Below, piece by piece: positions 7,440 through 9,576 of a stretch of DNA of 9,576 nt (positions are counted from its first letter, which is position 1; each line of letters begins with the position of its first letter). Origin of the DNA: Acidobacteriota bacterium. GTDB taxonomy: Bacteria > Acidobacteriota > Blastocatellia > RBC074. The notes beneath the pieces were generated by a model, which saw only the letters and a program-made list of their open reading frames with translations, made no database searches and was not told the DNA's origin. The position numbers were made by a program, and so were the translations under genes. The stretch spans positions 1 through 9,576 of the forward strand of contig JAGNMH010000144.1 of assembly GCA_017991275.1 (NCBI GenBank), given 5' to 3'.

Positions 7440-7464
7440 TTTCCAAGGTTGAATGAATTCTTCT

Positions 7465-8199
7465 CTACCAGGGAAGAGTTTGCCCAAGATGGAAGTATCC
7501 CCCAGTCGGCCCGTCTTCCGGCAACGTTGCCAGCGTCACCGAAGTCTTGGCTCCGTCCACGATTTCCATCGGAGCAGCTTCGCCGCCCATATCGGTTTTC
7601 ACCCAGCCGGGATGCGCCGCATTGACTTTGACATTTGTGCCTTTAAGTTCGTTGGCCAAATTAACGGTGAACATGTTCAGGGCCGCTTTCGATGCGTTGT
7701 ATGCTGCGCCCGAACTGGATGATCCGGCAATCGGCGATTTTGGGTCCGAATGCAGCGTCAACGACCCAAGAATGCTGGTCAGATTGACGATGCGCCCCGC
7801 CTCGCTCTTTTTGACCAACGGCAACAACTTTTGAGTCAGAGATACCAGGTTGAATACATTGGTCTCGAACGTGGCGCGCCACTGGTCAAGCGTGCCTTGC
7901 GAAGCGGGAACCTGAAAATCCTGTGCTATGCCTGCGTTGTTGATCAAAACATCCAGCTTGCCGAACTTGTCCTGGATAAACTTCACAGCGTTGTCCTGCG
8001 ACGCCAAATCGTTCACATCTATTTGCAGGAACTGAACGTCCAGACCTTCGGCTTTCAGCTTGTTTGCCGCTTCCGCGCCGCGCTTTTCGTCTCTGGCACC
8101 CAACAGGACGGTGACGCCCTGCCCAGCAAGCTGACGAACCGTTTCAAAGCCAATTCCCTTATTTGCGCCTGTGACAAGGGCGATTCCCTTACTACTCAT
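7465..8199 (-). CDS. Short-chain dehydrogenase/reductase (carbonyl reductase-like)
   Basis: This 244-residue cytoplasmic NAD(P)-dependent oxidoreductase of the classical SDR type is full length (family about 250). It has the cofactor-binding TGANKGIG motif (10-17), an acidic residue at Asp61 in QIDVND, LINNAG (85-90), Asn114 in TNVF, catalytic Ser142 in LTS, Tyr167 and Lys171 in YNASK, and PGWVKTDMGG (197-206) closing the cofactor site. The Arg in GARDEKR (36-40) after the second strand favours NADPH over NADH. The extra segment between Ser142 and Tyr167 and the PGWVKTDMGG signature resemble carbonyl reductases (CBR1-like) that reduce ketones and quinones; the actual substrate is unknown. GGAGG lies six bases before the ATG. 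It is transcribed divergently from the secreted hydrolase gene and ends in its own probable terminator, so it seems to be a single-gene unit. Confidence 0.92.
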   Translation of the reverse strand: MSSKGIALVTGANKGIGFETVRQLAGQGVTVLLGARDEKRGAEAANKLKAEGLDVQFLQIDVNDLASQDNAVKFIQDKFGKLDVLINNAGIAQDFQVPASQGTLDQWRATFETNVFNLVSLTQKLLPLVKKSEAGRIVNLTSILGSLTLHSDPKSPIAGSSSSGAAYNASKAALNMFTVNLANELKGTNVKVNAAHPGWVKTDMGGEAAPMEIVDGAKTSVTLATLPEDGPTGGYFHLGQTLPW

Positions 8200-8203
8200 A
8201 TTT

Positions 8204-8211
8204 TCCCTCCA
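8204..8211 (-). promoter_or_regulatory. Ribosome binding site of the SDR gene
   Basis: On the minus strand, TGGAGGG lies about six bases before the ATG at 8199-8197, a strong Shine-Dalgarno match that confirms the start giving the canonical short N-terminus before TGANKGIG. Confidence 0.65.
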
Positions 8212-8346
8212 TTTGTTGATTTGTTTTTGATTGCTCCGTAACCATAACCGATGGCAGAGCGTAATTAGTCAGCGATTTACGAAAACCCATATCTACCGTA
8301 AATTATGCATCAACAAATTCATGCCGTCTGTGATTTTCATGACTTT

Positions 8347-8352
8347 AAGGAG
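8347..8352 (+). promoter_or_regulatory. Ribosome binding site that decides the hydrolase start
   Basis: AAGGAG lies nine bases upstream of the ATG at 8362. The alternative in-frame ATG at 8305 has no such site and would put 19 mostly polar residues in front of the signal peptide. Confidence 0.7.
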
Positions 8353-8361
8353 AAAAATCTG

Positions 8362-9417
8362 ATGAAGCGACAGGGATATTTTCTGTTTGCAGCTTGTTTC
8401 TTACTGTTTGCCGTCTCAAGCGGTTTCGCCCAGGAGCGCGAAACTCGTTCAACTGAAGACGTGTTGCAACAACGCATTCGCGGGCTTGAAGAAAGACTAT
8501 CTACGATGGAACTTTCACTCGCCAAAGACATTGACGATGCGCTGTGGTTTCAACGGATGAGCGACATCGCTGTCGTGGACAAAGTCACTTACACCGGCCC
8601 GCCTCCACGAGTAATTCCAAACCCAACCGGACAAGGCGCAGGCAATCCCGTTGTCATTCGAGCGTTTACCTTCATACCGAAAAAGTACGCAACCACCAAA
8701 ATTCCATTGCTGGTGTATGTCCACGGAGGGGTTCACGGTGATTTCAACAATTCTTCGTATCACGTCATCCGCGAACTGGTTGAACAGGGTTACGCCATCA
8801 TCGCGCCGGATTACAGAGGCAGCACCGGTTACGGACGCGGCTTCTGGCAATTGATTGATTACGGCGGATTGGAAAACGACGACGTGCTGGCCGGAAAGCG
8901 TTGGATGATTGAAAACCATCCGAACATTGATCCTCAGCGCGTGGGCATTCTGGGATGGAGCCACGGCGGAATGATCACGCTGATGAACATCTTCAACTGG
9001 CCGCAGGATTACAAAGTCGCTTATGCCGGAGTTCCAGTCAGCGACCTGATCGCGCGCATGGGTTACAAGAGTCAGAGTTACCGCGACCTGTATTCTGCAC
9101 CTTATCATCTGGGCAAAACTGCCGAACAAAACGTCAACGAATACAAACGCCGTTCGCCAGCCTGGAACGCTGAAAAGTTGCAAACACCTTTGCTGATTCA
9201 CACCAACACCAACGACGAAGACGTCAACGTCCTGGAAGTCGAACACCTGATTCAAGCCCTGAAAGCCGCAGGTAAAAAGTTTGAATACAAGATTTACGAA
9301 AACGCTCCGGGCGGACACATTTTCAACCGCATTGACACCAAGCTGGCCCAGGATTCGCGCGCGGAAATCTGGCGCTTTCTGGCTGGATATTTGAATCCGC
9401 CGAATCCGGTTAAATAA
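8362..9417 (+). CDS. Secreted alpha/beta hydrolase, prolyl-oligopeptidase (S9) type
   Basis: This 351-residue exported hydrolase has a signal peptide at residues 1-23: MKRQ, a hydrophobic core, then SSGFA before QE, a likely signal peptidase I site. Residues about 30-56 are heptad-like (VLQQRIRGLEERLSTMEL) and probably form a short coiled coil. The catalytic domain follows: YVHGG (119-123, oxyanion region), DYRGSTGYGRGF (150-161, typical of S9 peptidases), the nucleophile elbow GWSHGG (198-203, Ser200), Asp285 in TNTNDEDV and His319 in PGGHIF, giving a Ser-Asp-His triad. It lacks the beta-propeller of full S9 peptidases, so it may be a dipeptidyl/acyl-aminoacyl-type peptidase or an esterase. 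The frame opens at an ATG at 8305, but 8362 is preferred: AAGGAG (8347-8352) lies nine bases before it and the signal peptide then starts at residue 1. Palindromic repeats begin four bases after the stop. Confidence 0.88.
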   Translation: MKRQGYFLFAACFLLFAVSSGFAQERETRSTEDVLQQRIRGLEERLSTMELSLAKDIDDALWFQRMSDIAVVDKVTYTGPPPRVIPNPTGQGAGNPVVIRAFTFIPKKYATTKIPLLVYVHGGVHGDFNNSSYHVIRELVEQGYAIIAPDYRGSTGYGRGFWQLIDYGGLENDDVLAGKRWMIENHPNIDPQRVGILGWSHGGMITLMNIFNWPQDYKVAYAGVPVSDLIARMGYKSQSYRDLYSAPYHLGKTAEQNVNEYKRRSPAWNAEKLQTPLLIHTNTNDEDVNVLEVEHLIQALKAAGKKFEYKIYENAPGGHIFNRIDTKLAQDSRAEIWRFLAGYLNPPNPVK

Positions 9418-9420
9418 AGT

Positions 9421-9534
9421 GATTTGGAGTGCTGCGGCTCGACGCAGCTTTTGCATTCGTCGGCAGAACGTTTCTGTACACTGAAGTCTTTGGTTAAGAA
9501 TGAAAAGCGGTGTCGAGCCACCACACTCCATATC
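9421..9534. repeat. Pair of REP-like palindromes in inverted orientation (BIME-like)
   Basis: Two related 32-base units lie in opposite orientation: 9421-9452 and 9503-9534, matching at 26 of 32 positions after reverse complementing, with a 50-base spacer. Each unit is itself a hairpin with the conserved loop GCTCGA: the left stem is GCTGCG/CGCAGC (9431-9436 with 9443-9448); the right unit, read in the same sense, has stem GTGGTG/CACCGC. Differences between copies are largely compensatory, changing both sides of the stem while keeping pairing (one G-T wobble). Flanks TGGAG on one side and GCTTTT on the other are shared. This matches repetitive extragenic palindrome pairs, which in other bacteria are moved by RAYT (TnpA_REP) transposases; none is encoded here. 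The element starts four bases after the hydrolase stop and may also act as its transcript 3' end. Confidence 0.75.
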
Positions 9535-9557
9535 TGGCCGCAACTTAAGGTGAAGTG

Positions 9558-9576
9558 ATGCTTACAAGGATTCTGC
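9558..9576 (+). CDS. Possible start of a rightward gene, cut by the window edge
   Basis: An ATG at 9558 is preceded by AAGGTG (9548-9553) about four bases upstream, and the frame (MLTRIL) stays open to the end of the window. Only six complete codons are visible, so no product can be assigned; this rests on the ribosome-binding-like sequence alone. It could equally be chance. Confidence 0.25.

Larger units (their letters stand above)
7191..7464. other. Intergenic gap: terminator of the SDR gene and leader/promoter region of the ADOP pair
   Basis: This 274-bp gap lies between two leftward genes. Its right part carries the hairpin terminator of the dehydrogenase gene. The left part must hold the promoter and leader of the permease pair, if they have their own. 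Visible small structures include GGGATT/AATCCC (7351-7356 with 7361-7366), CCCGA/TCGGG (7364-7368 with 7371-7375), and two mutually exclusive stems sharing bases 7324-7327 (7306-7311 with 7322-7327; 7324-7328 with 7334-7338). A near-palindrome (12 of 14 positions) at 7243-7256 could be an operator. I could not identify a convincing -35/-10 pair. No credible small gene is seen. Confidence 0.45.
8200..8361. promoter_or_regulatory. Divergent promoter region between the SDR and hydrolase genes
   Basis: This 162-bp AT-rich region separates two divergent genes, so it should contain both promoters. For the rightward gene, TTTACG (8276-8281) and TAAATT (8299-8304) lie exactly 17 bp apart, each matching 4 of 6 bases of the sigma-70 consensus. 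A start of transcription about 7 bp later would exclude an upstream ATG at 8305 as the translation start. A perfect 10-bp inverted repeat (8211-8220 and 8309-8318) flanks most of the region and could be coincidence or a pair of binding half-sites. I found no convincing promoter pair for the leftward gene. Confidence 0.4.

Noticed and set aside
8305..8361. Longer N-terminus for the secreted hydrolase starting at the ATG at 8305
   Set aside because: It has no Shine-Dalgarno sequence and would bury the signal peptide behind 19 residues; a plausible -10 element ends at 8304. The start at 8362 has AAGGAG upstream.
8515..9543. Minus-strand open frame of 342 codons opposite the secreted hydrolase
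   Set aside because: It is antisense to a gene with a full catalytic triad and signal peptide, begins inside the palindromic repeat, has no recognisable motif and no convincing ribosome binding site. Its length is best explained by codon bias of the real gene.
1..9576. Search for CRISPR arrays, tRNA/rRNA genes, transposase genes, phage genes or defence modules
   Set aside because: No regularly spaced direct repeats, tRNA-like cloverleaf, rRNA-like block or recognisable mobile or defence protein was found by reading both strands. The palindromes are isolated pairs, not arrays.

Overview
The window reads as a stretch of chromosome from an Acidobacteriota-like bacterium, possibly class Blastocatellia. 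The main reason is a tandem pair of long orphan permeases (824 and 809 residues) with the architecture and end motifs of the 'acidobacterial duplicated orphan permease' (ADOP) family. Roughly balanced base composition, clear AGGAG-type ribosome binding sites and abundant short palindromes between genes fit this, but no rRNA or other taxonomic marker is present, so the assignment is inference from gene families.

Layout, left to right. The 3' part of a major facilitator transporter of the anion:cation symporter (hexuronate transporter-like) type runs rightward off the left edge (1-978). It converges on a leftward gene for a secreted cyanophycinase-like serine peptidase of family S51 (1055-2014), and a perfect 26-bp inverted repeat (990-1056) sits between them. 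Two leftward ADOP permeases follow (2200-4674 and 4761-7190), separated by 86 bp that hold a long imperfect hairpin. A 274-bp gap contains the probable terminator of a leftward short-chain dehydrogenase/reductase (7465-8199). A 162-bp divergent intergenic region leads to a rightward secreted alpha/beta hydrolase of the prolyl-oligopeptidase (S9-like) type (best start 8362, end 9417). The hydrolase is followed directly by a pair of REP-like palindromes in inverted orientation (9421-9534), then the possible first codons of another rightward gene at the right edge.

How the genes may work together. The ADOP pair is almost certainly one transcription unit, transcribed leftward with the 809-residue protein first. 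The S51 peptidase lies downstream on the same strand after 185 bp and may or may not be co-transcribed. Two of the enzymes carry N-terminal export signals, so part of the neighbourhood deals with peptides or related substrates outside the cytoplasm, but nothing ties all genes into one pathway. I see no CRISPR array, tRNA, rRNA, phage gene, transposase gene or recognisable defence system. The most notable non-coding signal is the set of three unrelated palindromic intergenic elements. In one of them the two copies differ by compensatory changes that keep a hairpin, which suggests REP/BIME-like repeat families.
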